Below the pieces are notes generated by a model. The model ran no database searches, had not been told where the DNA came from, and was given only the letters and a program-made list of their open reading frames with translations. A stretch of DNA of 64,000 bases, taken from the NCBI RefSeq assembly GCF_032118995.1, contig NC_092668.1, forward strand, positions 15,094,935 to 15,158,934. Direction: 5' to 3'. Position numbers and translations under genes: made by a program. This stretch comes from Asterias amurensis (lineage: Eukaryota; Echinodermata; Asteroidea; Forcipulatida; Asteriidae). Positions 33,936-46,730 of this stretch are shown piece by piece (position 1 is the first letter of the stretch; the number at the start of each line of letters is the position of its first letter).

Positions 33936-36306
33936 ACTCCAGGTTATCTTTGTGGGCTAATGCATACCTCCATGTATTAAGTAAAAACACTACAGAAACT
34001 CTGTGGTTGACATGCTCTCACTATGAAATCTTCTTCTAGTTTATCATTCTCCTTGAAATTGCCTTTTCAATCCCTTTTGACCTTGTTTTCATGGAGTTCT
34101 CTGCTGACTAGCCATAACCTTAGTTTGAAATTGTTGTTACTGTGCTGTACTGCCAAACCCTCCTAAGGCTATCATGAACACAGCCAGATAGATACTGTTT
34201 AATGAGGGGAAGTCAACCTGAGTGATAAGTGGTTTATTAGTAAGCCTTCACCTTGTTTAAGGTCAGCAGTACTGTGTCCAGCCATGGATCTAGGCTCCTA
34301 GCTCTATGGTCCAGCAGTGTTCAACCATAGAGTTTACTCTATGGTCCAACATACTGTGCTTGTTTACATTTGGAGTAGAGCATGACATAGTATGAGCAAA
34401 TGAGGCCGTGAAATTGGGGAAGTGTGAAATTTTATTTCAGAGAATTAGTCAACAATTTAAAAGGTCTGGGCTTGGATGGGGAGCATTCCTTGAAACCATA
34501 GTGAAAGTAACAGAGCCCAGGTGAAGAAAAAAAATGCCCCAAGGTGAATTGGATGGTTCACTAAAGAGAAACAATTAAATTTCAGCCAGTCAATTCCTGT
34601 GTTCAATGAGATTTTGGATGGTTTGCCTGGTGTGATATCTTTTAATTTACAGAAACAACTTTGCCAAAACCAAATACTCCCCAGCTATCATTCATTTACA
34701 ATCCTGCATGTGGAATGGGCTGCTTATGGGAAACTGATCTTTGTCAAACTTCTTTGAAACCTGATCTTTTTAAGACTGGTTAATAAAAGAAGGTTAAACA
34801 GTTAGTGGTCACTCTTAAAAATAATGTTAATGAGACAAATTTCGTTAGAAGCCTACACAAGTTTTTTTTATAGTATATGAATGGTTATGGATTCTGGATT
34901 GAAGTGCTTAGTGTGTGATCCAAAAAGGCTAGGGTTTCACTTTGAACTTAGACCTCAGTTTGGCAATAAAATTTAACAAGTTTTGGAATTAGATGACGTT
35001 ATAAATCTAAATCAATGTTTAAGTATTTACCAAAAAATTTATCTGGAGAACCGTAGTTGCTGCATGCAAGATCTTTGCACCCTGTGAAAGACCCTGGATA
35101 TTTTTTTAAAGCTTTCACAAAGTGTGTGATCTTTACTTCTATTTAAAAATTAAAGCAATTGGATACTTTTGGTAACACAAAAGACAATGTCCGCAGATTT
35201 ACATTTAAGTTACACCAAAGATAATGATTGTATATAAAGCTTTCCTAAAAATATTACTACCTGAGGTGCTGTAGTTCTTGTGAAATTCACTCTATATGCT
35301 TTTTAGTAGTTTTTGTGAATGATAACGGCAGGAAAACAAGAAGTGTAAATGCACCAAAAATACAGTAAATACAAACGTATTATAAGCAAGTTTACATGTA
35401 AATGGCATTCCAATGCATTCAGTCTCCTTCAAGTACTTTATTTAGCACCTTGCCCCTCGTTTCAAAACTACTCTCTAACCACTGGAGCTACCATCTTTTA
35501 CTCTGATGTTGGCAAACATGTTTCACAACTTAGAGAATGTTATCTTTATTTCCCACACATGCAGTGACTGAGATGGAGAACCTTGGATGGAGTCCTTCTC
35601 ATCTACATGCTCTCTCATGACAGTCTCTCATGACAGATCCAGCAACCACTGTAATCCTGTGGTATTACGGCACAGAGGGATTATGTCCAATCCTAAAGGT
35701 ATATTATTATCACCATTTATTCACTCTAACATTAAACCTGCACCAAACTGCATGATTAACAAGCTCACTCCCATCTACCTATCTACACCATCACTTTAAA
35801 ATCTACTAAGCTCATTTCCATGCTTGCATGTTACATCTTAACAATCAGGGGTTCGTTATACGACAGCGAAAACGTACCCCATCTATAACTCCACACCATC
35901 CGTTATCAGTCACTTGTCATGTAACAACCACTCACACCATTTATATGCACCTGAACTATTCCCAAACTAAATGGAATCATTCTGTTTGGAGGTGCATTTT
36001 CTGAATGTATGTATTTTCTGTTCTTTATTTACTGCAATGGTGAAATGCGGAACCAACTGCCATTGGAATACGCATTATGGAGTCCAATGGAAACTGCACC
36101 AGTCATTCCAGGGCCATGAAGACTTCATTGAAGCTGTGGTTAGGGGAGGTTGCTGTGAGGAAAACAACACTTACACATTTTAAAGTTCAGGAATAGAACC
36201 TGAAGGTAAGTTTATATTCAGGATGTTTGTAGTTTAGAAGTTCTTGCAGGACCATGTTGTAAACAAAAAATCCTGAAATGATCATATTTGGTTAATTTTG
36301 GTTGAA

Positions 36307-36643
36307 GCCAATGAACACTTTCTGAACAGAACAACAAATTAAAGTTGACAGATTAATAAATAACTCACAGGTTTTACAGAAGGTAATGGTTAAAGACTTC
36401 CCTGTGAAATATTATTCCATGAAATGCTTTACTTTTTGAGAAGACATTAATAAAATCATCAATTCTCAATATCGAGAACAACTGATTATTATAAACACTT
36501 GTTGTGACACGGCGAAACGTGTGTAAACATAGGTGGGTTTTCCCTGTATTTTTTATCGACTCTGATGACCGATTGAGCTTAAATTTTCACACGTTTGTGT
36601 ACAAGTTGTGATACACGAAGTGTGGGTCTTTGGACAATACTGT
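36307..36643. mobile_element. MITE, second copy of the inner 27.4-kb family
   Basis: Shares CAGAAGGTAATGGTTAAAGAC, ATTATTCCATGAAATGCTTT, CGGCGAAACGTG and GGACAATAC with 27417-27794. Ends are more diverged. It lies between candidate lncRNA exons. Confidence 0.7.
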
Positions 36644-37184
36644 TTTATCAATGTTGTGCTATTGCTTAAAAGAGAGCCTCCTGCAAAGAAAAGTTTCAAA
36701 TTTAATTTTGCGCTTCACTACTTTTCAAATTGATATGAAAATTGTTCAGTTCTTTTGCGTTTATTTATTTATTTATTTATTTTTTTTGGGGGGGGGGGGG
36801 GTCGCTGGCTTCATTTTATAATGGTGTAAAATGCCATTATGGTTGATAACCTTCAACATCTTTTATGTTTCATTCCCTTCAGCTGTTTTCTAGACCCTGT
36901 TGACATCATTGGAGCTGTGGTGAGCGGAGGTATGCTGTGAGGAAACGACACTCATTTTACAGTTCAGGAATACAACCTGAGGGTAAGTTTATTTTCATGA
37001 TGTTAGTAGTTTGGAAGTTCATTCAGGACCGTAATTTGTAAAAGATTTGCTTGAAATGATGATATTTTGTTAATTTATGTTAAAGAGGGGCTCCTGCAAA
37101 GGTCAAATCGAGTTGGGGATTCACTATTTTTCATTAAAACTGTTTATTTGGGGGAAGGGTCTCTGACTTAAATTGTTGGGCATC

Positions 37185-37350
37185 AGAAATAATGGCATTT
37201 TACACCATTATTATTGTAATGGTGTAAAATGCCATTATTTCTGATGCCCAACATTATTATTGTAATGGTGTAAAATGCCATTATTTCTGATGGCATTTTA
37301 CACCATTATTATTGTAATGGTGTAAAATGCCATTATTTCTGATGCCCAAC
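37185..37350. repeat. Nested inverted repeats of an AATGGTGTAAAATGCCATT unit
   Basis: The 19-bp unit and its inverse AATGGCATTTTACACCATT alternate five times, joined by ATTATTGT or TCTGATGCCCAAC. A further single copy lies at 36820-36838. It can form cruciforms or long hairpins. Confidence 0.88.
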
Positions 37351-37529
37351 AATTTTTTTATACAAATAAAACAATAGTGGATATCATCATATTTTGAATT
37401 ACATGGTCGATAAATTGTTGTACATAAATTGTTCATTTCGACACAAACATTCCTCTTGGGAATGTACATACCCATTTTTTTTTTATGTCCGATGATGTCA
37501 TGTAACATTAACTCAGTGATTGAGCTAAT

Positions 37530-40500
37530 TTTGTTGTTGTATGATTCTCCATATACAGGTGATGTCACAAGGATAATGGCTACCAAGGATCATGGGAGGA
37601 GGACGAGGGTGTCTTATGGTCTGAGTATGCAAGTTTCCAGGTAAGACGACTTAAGAAAGTAAAATACAGTATAAGTTATTGCTGTCAATGAGTATTAAAA
37701 AAAGTGCTTTTGAAAACTTAATGTGGCTTATTTTGAATGCCTAAACAAAACTAGCTCAATAAAACCATGCAGTTTTACCCTTGACAAAACCTAAACTTTT
37801 TTTTTTTCCTCTGATGTGTTCATCAGTGTTCATCAAAGTTTAATGAAAAAATTACAATTTATTTTACGATTTGCTTAATGCAGACAAACGAGTTGATGAG
37901 AAATATTTGACTCTAAAAATTCAAAGAAATAAACCTTAACAAATAATATGATCAAAAAACTCAAACCCACATTTATGTTCACCTGAACTATTCCCAAACT
38001 AAATGGAATAATTCTATTTGGAAGTGCATTTTCTGAATGTATCTATTTTTTGTCTTTTATTTACTGCAATGGTGAAATGCGAAACCAACTGCCTGTGAAG
38101 TACGGAGTCCAATGAAGACTGCACATCAATGGCATCTGCATGCGTTCGTGCTGGTGACGTCCATCCGCCGATGACCAAGAAGACAACCGCTGGCTGCCTG
38201 GCTTCATAGAGGCGTGTTCCTGTCTCCCTGGTGGATGAGAGAATGCATTGCAGTCTGATGGATCAACAACAGATGTAATAATGGCAACTATATTATTTGT
38301 TTTGACATGAAACTAAAACAGATTTTACACATGTAATAACATAACCTTAAAGGATTGTGCAGAAAGTTTGTTGCGTCAATCTTTTTACAACAATCGATGT
38401 CTTCGAGATGACATAATAGTTCAAACTTGTTGTTGAAAAGCAGCGACTGAACTCAATTTTTGAACTAATTTAGTGACGCAGTTGTTGAATGATTCTCCAT
38501 ATACAGGTGATGTCACAAGGCTAATGGCTACCAAGGATCATGGAAGGAGGACGAGTCTGTCTTATGGTCTGAGGATGCAAGTTTCTAGGTAATAAGGCGA
38601 CTTAAGAAAGTAAAATACAGTATTAGTTATTACTGTCCCCAAGTATTAAGTCGTAAAAAAAGTGCTTTTGAAAACTTAATGTGGCTTATTTTGAATGCCC
38701 AAACAAAACTAGCTCAATAAAACCATGCAGTTTAACCCTTAACAAAACCTAAACATTCCTTTCTTTCCTCTGATGTGTTTATCAGTGTTCCTCAAAGTTT
38801 AACGAAAAATTTACAATTTCTTTTTACGATTTGCTAAATGCAGACAAATGAGTTGATGAGAAATATTTGACTCTAAAAATTCAAAGAAATAAACCCTAAT
38901 GAATAATATGATTGAAAAACTCAAACCCACATTTATGTTCACCTGAACTATTCCCAAACTAAATGGAATAACTCAAACCCACATTTATGTTCACCTGAAC
39001 TATTCCCAAACTAAATGGAATAACTCAAACCCACATTTATGTTCACCTGAACTATTCCCAAACTAAATGGAATAATTCTATTTGGAAGTGCATTTTCTGA
39101 ATGTATCTATTTTTTGTCTTTTATTTACTGCAATGGTGAAATGTGAAACCAACTGCCTGTGAAGTACGGAGTCCAATGAAGACTGCACATCAATGGCATC
39201 TGCGTTCGTGCTGGTGACGTCCATCCGCCGATGACCAAGAAGACAACCGCTGGCTGCCTGGCTTCATAGAGGAGTGTTCCTGTGTTCCTGTCTCATGAGA
39301 GAACTCATTGCAGTCTGATGGATCAACAACAGATGTAATAATGGCAACTATATTTGTTTTGACATGAAACTAAAACAGATTTTACACATGTAATAACATA
39401 ACTTTAAAGGATTGCGCAGAAAGTTTGTTGTGTCAATCTTTTGAAAACAATCCATGTCTTTGAGATGACATGAATAGTTCAAACTTGTTGCTGAAAAGCA
39501 GCGACTGAACTCAATTTTTGAAACAATTTAGTGATGCAGTTGTTGAATGATTCTCCATATACAGGTGATGTCACAAGGATAATGGCTACCAAGGATCATG
39601 GAATGAGGACGATGATGTCTTATGGTCTGAGGATGCAAGTTTCCAGGTAAGAGACGACTTAAGAAAGTAAAATACAGTATAAGTTATTACTGTCCATAAG
39701 TATTAAGTCGTAAAAAAAGTACTTTTGAAAACTTAATGTGGCTTATTTTGAATGCCAAAACAAAACTAGCTCAACAAACCATGCAGTTTAACCCTTCAGA
39801 ACCTAAACATTCCTTTCTTTCCTCTGATGTGTTCATCAGTATGTTCATCAAAGTTTAACGAAAAATTTACAATTTTCTTACGATTTGCTAAATGCAGACA
39901 AACGAGTTGATGAGAAATATTTGACTCTCTAAAAATTCAAAGAAATAAACCCTAACGAATAATATGATCGAAAAACACAAACCCCCATTTTTGTTGACCT
40001 AATTTATTCCCAAACTAAATGGAATAATTCTATTTGGAAGTGCATTTTCTGAATGTATCTATTTTTTGTCTTTTATTTACTGCAATAGTGAAATGCAAAC
40101 CAACTGCCTGTGAAGTACAGAGTCCAATGAAAACTGCACATCAATGGCATCTGCGTTCGTGCTGGTGACGTCCATCCGCCGATGACCAAGAAGACAACAG
40201 CTGGTTGCCTGGCTTCATAGAGGAGTGTTCCTGTGTTCCTGTCTACCTGGTGGATGACAGAATGCATTGCAGTCTGATGGATCAACAACAGATGTAATAA
40301 TGGCAACTATATTTGTTTTGACATGAAACTAAAACAGATTTTACACATGTAATAACATAACTTTAAAGGATTGTGCAGAAAGTTTGTTGCGTCAATCTTT
40401 TTACAACAATCGATGTCTTTGAGATGACGTAAATAGTTCAAACTTGTTGAAAAGGAGCGACTGAACTCAATTTTTGAACTAACTTAGTGAAGCAGTTGTT

Positions 40501-41440
40501 GAATGATTCTCCATATACAGGTGATGTCACAAGGATAATGGCTACCAAGGATCATTGGAGGAGGACGAGGGTGTTTTATGGTCTGTGGATGCAAGTTTCC
40601 GTGTAAGACAACTTAAGAAAGTAAAATACAGTATAAATTATTACTGTCCATAAGTGTTAAGTCGTAAAAAAAGTGCTTTTGAAAACTTAATGTGGCTTAT
40701 TTTGAATGCCCAAACAAAACTAGCTTAATAAAACCATGCAGTTTAACCCTTAACAAAACCTAAACATTCCTTTCTTTCCTCTGATGTGTATATCAGTGTT
40801 CATCAAAGTTTAACGAAAAGGTTAAAATTTTCTTTACGATTTGCTAAATGCAGACAAACAAGTTGATGAGAAATAATTATTTGACTCTCTAAAAATTCAA
40901 AGAAATAAACCCTAATGAATAATATGATGGAAAAACTCAAACCCACATTTATGTTCACCTGAACTATTCCCAAACTAAATGGAATAACTCTATTTGGAAG
41001 TGCATTTTCTGAATGTATCTATTTTTTTTTCTTTTATTTACTGCAATGGTGAAATGTGAAACCAACTGCCTGTGAAGTCACAGTCCAATGAAGACTGCAC
41101 ATCAATGGCCTCTGCGTTCGTGCTGGTGACGTCCATCCGCCGATGACCAAGAAGATAACTGCTGGTTTCCTGGCTTCATAGAGGAGTGCTCCTGTCTCCC
41201 TGGTTGATGAGAGAATGCATTGCAGTCTGATGGATCAACAACAGATGTAATAATGGCAACTATATTTGTTTTGACATGAAACTAAAACAAATTTTACACA
41301 TGTAAGAACATAACTTTAAAGGATTGCGCAGAAAGTTTGTTGCGTCAATCTTTTTACAACAATCGATGTCTTTGAGATGACATGAATAGTTCAAACTTGT
41401 TGTTGAAAAGCAGCGACTGAACTTTAATTTTTGAACTAAT
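37530..41440 (+). repeat. Tandem array of about 1-kb modules, four copies, each with an 82-bp exon-like block
   Basis: The 82-bp blocks start at 37559, 38507, 39565 and 40521 (spacings 948, 1058, 956). Each is preceded by GATTCTCCATATACAG and ends with a GTAAG-type donor (GTAATA in copy 2). Each module also has a GC-richer block containing GGTGACGTCCATCCGCCGATG about 570 bp downstream, at 38.15, 39.21, 40.16 and 41.12 kb. Copy 3's longer spacing is explained by a triplicated 52-bp segment at 38919-39074. A diverged partial module lies near 35.9-36.1 kb. Confidence 0.9.
38919..39074. repeat. 52-bp tandem repeat, three copies, inside the 1-kb module array
   Basis: Units begin ACTCAAACCCACATTTATG at 38919, 38971 and 39023 and are identical or nearly so. 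Other modules have a single copy. Confidence 0.93.
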
Positions 41441-42914
41441 TTTGTGATTTGATTTTGAAGCAGTAGTCCCGTAATGATCATCAGATGGTTACATTATATT
41501 AGTCTCTATATGGTTTGTACTGATGTGATAACAACTTTCTTTCAGATGGCGCACCCCTAGAGGTCATCCGCTAGACGGGGTCTATACAAGAATGCTACCA
41601 ATGGCCATTGATGTAGCATTCTTACATCAGCTGAATGACACAGCACACAACCAGAAACAACTGAGCTTAAGATGCTGATGCTGGACGGGGCGTAGAAGGC
41701 TGCCATCACAGGTTCCCAAGATGGCGTTGGCTAAAGACAACCTGTCGCTCAACTACTACTGACATACAGGTTATTGCGATGACTACTTTTCTGCCATCCT
41801 GTCAACATGGACCATAAAGATGTGACATCACAACACAAAGATAGATACGTCATGGCTTGAGGAGATATACATAAAGTATTTCTACAACTACTTACAGGAT
41901 TCTTGAAGGTAAGATCTTTTTTAGCTAATAAATCTGAGAAATCCATTAATTAACGTGCGGAAAATAAACTTTGCTTAATCACAAAAACTGAACTTACAAA
42001 TCTTTTTGTTTCAATTTTGTTTTATATCATATTACAGGATGAACAGAGTGGAACAACTAAGAGCTGGTTACGTCAAGATGCTGAGCCACATTATGCAGCA
42101 CCAATAAAACTGTTGCTTCAACACAGTCTTTGTAAAGGAGGACTGTTTCTTATGATGACTGCTCTCATCTAAGGATGTATCCAAATTGGTGGTACCAGCT
42201 TCGACTGTTACTAAGGATGTACTTCCACCATTGAGTAGACGTTCCAAGAGCATGAACAACATTGAACGAATCTTCCAATGGATCTTGATATTACAGCGTG
42301 TTCATCCGGATTCATCTGCAGATTGAACTCACTTACACAACAAAGTTTTCTTATTGTGGAACAATGACTTGAATATTTATAGTACTGCTTGGAGCTTTGC
42401 ATGGTAAATAGAAATAGGAAGAAACTATAAATATGTATATTTGACTTGTGGGTACACTCTTTTGTGTGAGTGTTGGCTCTGAAAGACCCTTTGTTTGTGT
42501 GAGTGTTTGATCAAGGGTGATTTGTCATGGTGTCCCAGACTGCTGTGTGCTTTATGTTTCTTGATTCTCATGGATATGAATGCAGCAGGTCTCCTCTATG
42601 TGTCATCGCATTCAGAGGGAATGCTGGTCTTCTGTGTGAAGTGATGTTTGAATCTTGTTTGTTTCTGGGAAGGTCTTGAGTTGAGCTTGGCTGACGATTC
42701 GTTGGAGCTTGTGAGATGCATGGCCGATGGTTGGAAGGGTGATGGTAGCCTTCAACTGCAGACTTTTGTCTACTGGTGTGATGAGGAATGGCTTGGGCTG
42801 GCTGTAGGAATTAAAGGTCTTTTAGTTGATGAGTTGTAGTGATGTCTTGATGTGATGAAGTTCCTGCTTCAAGCTGCCTTGTTCAACTTATTTTGTAGAC
42901 AGAATATGTAATAA

Positions 42915-43153
42915 CTTGTAATGAAATAATTCCTTACAAGTTTATGTATTCACATTTTTAATATTGCTTGTTTGTAATGAGGTATTTCATTACACTCATG
43001 CAAAACATCCTTGCAATGAAATACCTCATTGCAAGTATGTCAAAGTTTCAAGTGCGTAATGAAGTACTGCATTACAAGCCTGAAACAAAGTTATGTAAAT
43101 TTGTAATGCAATTGCTCATTACAAATATTTGTAATGCAATTGCTCATTACAAA
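42915..43153. repeat. Array of six palindromes of about 26 bp
   Basis: Palindromes at 42915-42940, 42974-42993, 43010-43035, 43054-43079, 43100-43125 and 43128-43153. All have GTAATG or GCAATG on the left and CATTAC or CATTGC on the right (TTACAAG in the first), with a variable centre. Left and right changes compensate in the third copy (GCAATG with CATTGC), so pairing is kept. Confidence 0.9.
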
Positions 43154-43270
43154 TATGAAACAATAGGGTAAACTCATTAGAAATATAAAGACAACAAGCT
43201 TGTCATGAAGTGTATTTTATTATGAGTGGTTTAACGTTACAAACTAATAAAATTTAGTTATACTTTTACT

Positions 43271-46080
43271 GAATTTGAATGTTGTATTAAATATGAATGG
43301 TACCTTTTATTAAGTGTCACACTGCCTTTCCGTTATTCATCCAAACAATATTATAAGTGTTCTGGGGGTACCCCCACATGGTGGCCACCATGGGTTTTTT
43401 TTTATTAGTTATTATTTAAGGACATGTAAAATAATATTGTGACTCACAATAACTCTTATTAAGGTTTTAAATTACAATAGTCATGACATTGTACTGTGTT
43501 CCTTGAGGGTGTTATAGTCCTCATTGTTATGCTAATTAATTACAATGGTCATGACATTGTATGTTTATTGAGGGTATTCGAGTAAACTTATTAATTATAA
43601 TGGGCGTGGCATTGTAGGTTTATTGAGTCCTCATAAAAATGTTAATTAACTACAATGGTTTTGACATTGTACTGTGTTCCTTGAGGGTGTTTGAGTCCTC
43701 ATTATTATGATAATTATAATGTTTATTGTTATGAGCTAGGCAATGCTATTATAAATTTGTGCAAGATGTTGAGTTTTTGCTCAATAGAGGGCGCTGTTCG
43801 CCTGGCACCGAGTACTAGTTGTTATATCAATTAATTGCAATGGTTATAACTAAGGTCACAACATTTATATTATCTATTGTTAATTTTGTTGCATTAATGT
43901 TACACTCGGTATCCATAATCTTTATACCTTGCAATAGTTGAGATTGCTCATTATATTATGGTATTTATTTTTAATACAAAGGACATGACATTGGTTTTAT
44001 TATCTTGTGTTAATTTCGTGGCCAAAATGCCAAACTAAGATTGGTATTGTGATATCCCATTCACAACAGTGTTATAGTTGAAAGTACTTGTTAACAAGGT
44101 TTTTTTTAATTACAAAATTGTTGACAAGTTTGATAATGCCTTTGTAGTAGCTATTTGATGCTAATATCAGGGTTTTCAAGAGTACTTTCTCACAAGAGTG
44201 TTTCTTCACTCTGCAGACAAAGGGAGCTAGCCACTATTAATAATGACTTCCGATATAGGATATTGATTTAAATTATATAATGTATCTTATTTTAGACAAA
44301 GGAAAGTAATTAATTGGTTTTACTGCAAGAAAACAGTTTATACAATTTTCTTTAACCGCATAATCATGGTCAACAACTTTAATTGAAAAATTGAAACCTT
44401 TTCTTAAGTCATAGTTATTATAGATAAGTTTAAGTGGGGTTTTCCAGAGTATTTGTTATCTCTGGTTTTTTACTCCGTAGGCTAGGTATCAAAGGGGGGT
44501 AACATTTCCAATGAAGCAATCGTTGTAATGGTTACACACTTTGATGTATTATGATCCCTTTAACTGTTGTGGGGTGGAAGATGACAACCTTCACGTGGTC
44601 CACCCTGTTGTTAACTAATGTCATCAAAGACCTTTTTCGCAAATTCTTTTGGGAAGCCCTCGCTGTTGAACAAGGTGCATGCTGATCCAGCTCGCAATCA
44701 AACTTGATCGCTATGCATGCGTACCAAGTATTTGCGATAAGGTCAAAACCAATCTATGTAGCAACCCCTTGTTTTCATACTGGTATTGTCTTCTAACCTA
44801 ATTAATTTCAGTTAGCCCTATTAATGCCTATTACCATAACTATCAATCACCTAGAGGCAGTGGACACTCCTGGTAATTACTCAGAATAATAATTAGCATA
44901 AAATCTTAGTTGGTAATGAGTAATATTGGGAGAAGTTGATGGTATAAAACATTGTGAGAAATGGCTCCTTCTGAAGTGCCATAGTTTTGGAGAAAGAAGT
45001 AATTTTCCACGAATTTGATTTCAAGACCTCAGATTTAGAATTTGAGGTCTCGAAATCAAGCATCGAAAGCACACAACTTTGTGTGACGGTGGTTTTTCTT
45101 TCATTATTATCTCTTTACTTTGACACCGATCGAGCTCAAATTTTCACAGGTTAGTTATTTTATGCATATGTTGAGATACATCAACTGTGAAAACTAGTCT
45201 TTAACAGTTATCAATAATGTCCACTGTCTTTAACTTTTAAGTGTTTTTTGCCCGTTATGTGTATAGTAATTTCAAAATGTTCATTTTATTTTGCCACATT
45301 TATGTTTATGGCTTAGTGTGAAATAAATACCTTGGTCATGTGAAACAAGAAACAACTTTGTGGTAATTAACATTTTAAAATAATAAAATACCCCTGTAAA
45401 AGAAATTGCTTTTTTTTTGCCACTAGTGAAAAATGTCTTAAAACACATTTTACTTTAACCCAAAGCCACTGCACTCAAGCTTGGCTGCACTACTTTATTG
45501 CCAAAACTATAAGAATAATTATCCCTAGATCAAGACACAGTTGGGGATATCGCGGTAACGCTTCTTATACTTCTTTTGAGATATTATTGTAAAATTCCTG
45601 AGAGAAGAGAGTCCCCATAGTAATACACAATCTGAGAAGTTGAGATATTGCCAAAACCCTTAAGCAATGTGTACTCAGTCTGAGAAGCTGTGTTACCTCT
45701 GTACACTTTGAATACTTCTTTTAAGATATTGCCAACTTATAAACATTATAACCACTATAATATTGTTAGTCAAGGGCTGTTCCCGTCAAGGCAATATTTT
45801 AAATGATCAAAATTAGTTTAATAGGACAGAGAGTGCAATTTCCACCATTCTCCCCAGCACCTGAACAATCCCAGGTTTGCCCCTCCCATCATCCCCCATC
45901 CCCGGGGGGCCTAGGTGGCATGGCATCCAGGGCCCATTATTTCAAAGAATTGTATGTTAAGCAGAAACGAGCTGGATACCACTCGCAAGCTGTACATGAC
46001 ATGGTATTATGCTGGTAACCTTAGTCTAGTAGTATATTTTGTCATAACAGGGCAAAAGAAAATTAATTTCATCTAAGAAC
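43271..46080. other. Non-coding stretch with degenerate repeats
   Basis: About four diverged units of roughly 80 bp with TTACAATGGTCATGACATTGTA and TTGAGGGTGTT lie at 43465-43725. A MITE sits at 44855-45233. No exon-like frame was found; the frame at 45803-46018 lies in repeat-like sequence. Confidence 0.5.
44855..45233. mobile_element. MITE, GGCAGTGGACAC family, copy 2
   Basis: Begins GGCAGTGGACACTCCTGGTA and ends ATAATGTCCACTGTC. The centre has GAGACC/GGTCTC-type inverted sequence (TTTGATTTCAAGACCTCAG and GAGGTCTCGAAATCAAG). Confidence 0.8.
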
Positions 46081-46654
46081 AACCCTAGCGCCCTCTGTAG
46101 ACTAGTTATGTTTAGTGTTGCATTCCGCGATCAATTCAAGATGGTGAACATCATCGCGGGAAGTATAAAATGAGTAAGTGGAAAATTTTGACTGTTATAT
46201 CTGTGTAAAGTATTATATGAAGCAACTAAAACACACAAGTCAAGCTAAGGGCTGTTAGAGTACATTTATCTGGTTCATTCCGCCGTCCGCTCGAGAGAAG
46301 CTATTTTTAAATCGTTTTCTTCGGTTAGCTGGTCTACGCATCTAATAGTAAGCTCGTGTGTATGTACGTAGTGTACTGAAAAGCATTGTTCACGCTTGGT
46401 AATTGTTATTTTTTTAAAGACCAGTCTTCTTACTACTAGGTGTATCCCATATAAACCATAGAGGGAGTCGTTTCCTACATTTTTTTATACTTCCATCAGC
46501 CATCCAAGTCCAATGATCGTCAAGCCAGTTTTTAAGTCAATTTTTATTTTGAGTAATAATAACCAAACGTGTACTTTCCTTTTAATAATACTAAATAGGG
46601 CTATAACTATAAATACAGACTAGTTAGTATAGTTAAAGTACATATGAATGTAGT

Positions 46655-46730
46655 GTCACCGTGGTCAGGTGGTTAGACTGCAGGACTTACATCACAATAT
46701 TGTGGGTTCGAATCCCCCAGCTAACCGCTG
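46655..46730 (+). repeat. tRNA-derived SINE head
   Basis: A-box-like GTGGTCAGGTGGTTAGA (46661-46677) and B-box GGTTCGAATCC (46705-46715) are well spaced. The acceptor stem does not pair, so a functional tRNA is unlikely. Confidence 0.55.

Larger units (their letters stand above)
32155..35564 (+). other. First intron of the putative lncRNA
   Basis: Holds a MITE (33398-33780), a minus-oriented SINE (33783-33935) and a partial MITE relative near 35154-35270. I see no coding exon. The rest is AT-rich. Confidence 0.35.
32061..43270 (+). ncRNA. Putative multi-exon long non-coding RNA with duplicated exons
   Basis: No transcript evidence; inferred from splice sites. Candidate exons: start near 32060 to 32154 (AC/GTAAGT), 35565-35698, 36112-36205, 36883-36982, four 82-bp copies (37559-37640, 38507-38588, 39565-39646, 40521-40602), 41546-41908, and 42038 to about 43270 (AATAAA at 43246-43251). 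No long frame runs through them: joining exon 1 from ATG 32111 meets a stop at once, and 82 bp is not a multiple of three. Repeated canonical AG/GT flanks on duplicated units argue for real exons. It could instead be a degenerate or species-specific coding gene; each 82-bp exon has a short frame from ATGGCTACCAAGG. Confidence 0.4.

Noticed and set aside
37559-40602. Box C/D snoRNA copies (GTGATGT and CTGA at the ends of the 82-bp blocks)
   Set aside because: The C box is imperfect, copy 4 has CTGT instead of CTGA, and there is no consistent terminal stem. The AG/GT flanks fit exons better.
42915-43153. CRISPR-like array
   Set aside because: Eukaryotic sequence; the units are palindromes with variable centres rather than constant repeats with unique spacers.
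46655-46730. Functional tRNA gene (also 23627, 48384 and 52896)
   Set aside because: A and B boxes are present but acceptor stems do not pair, so SINE heads are more likely.
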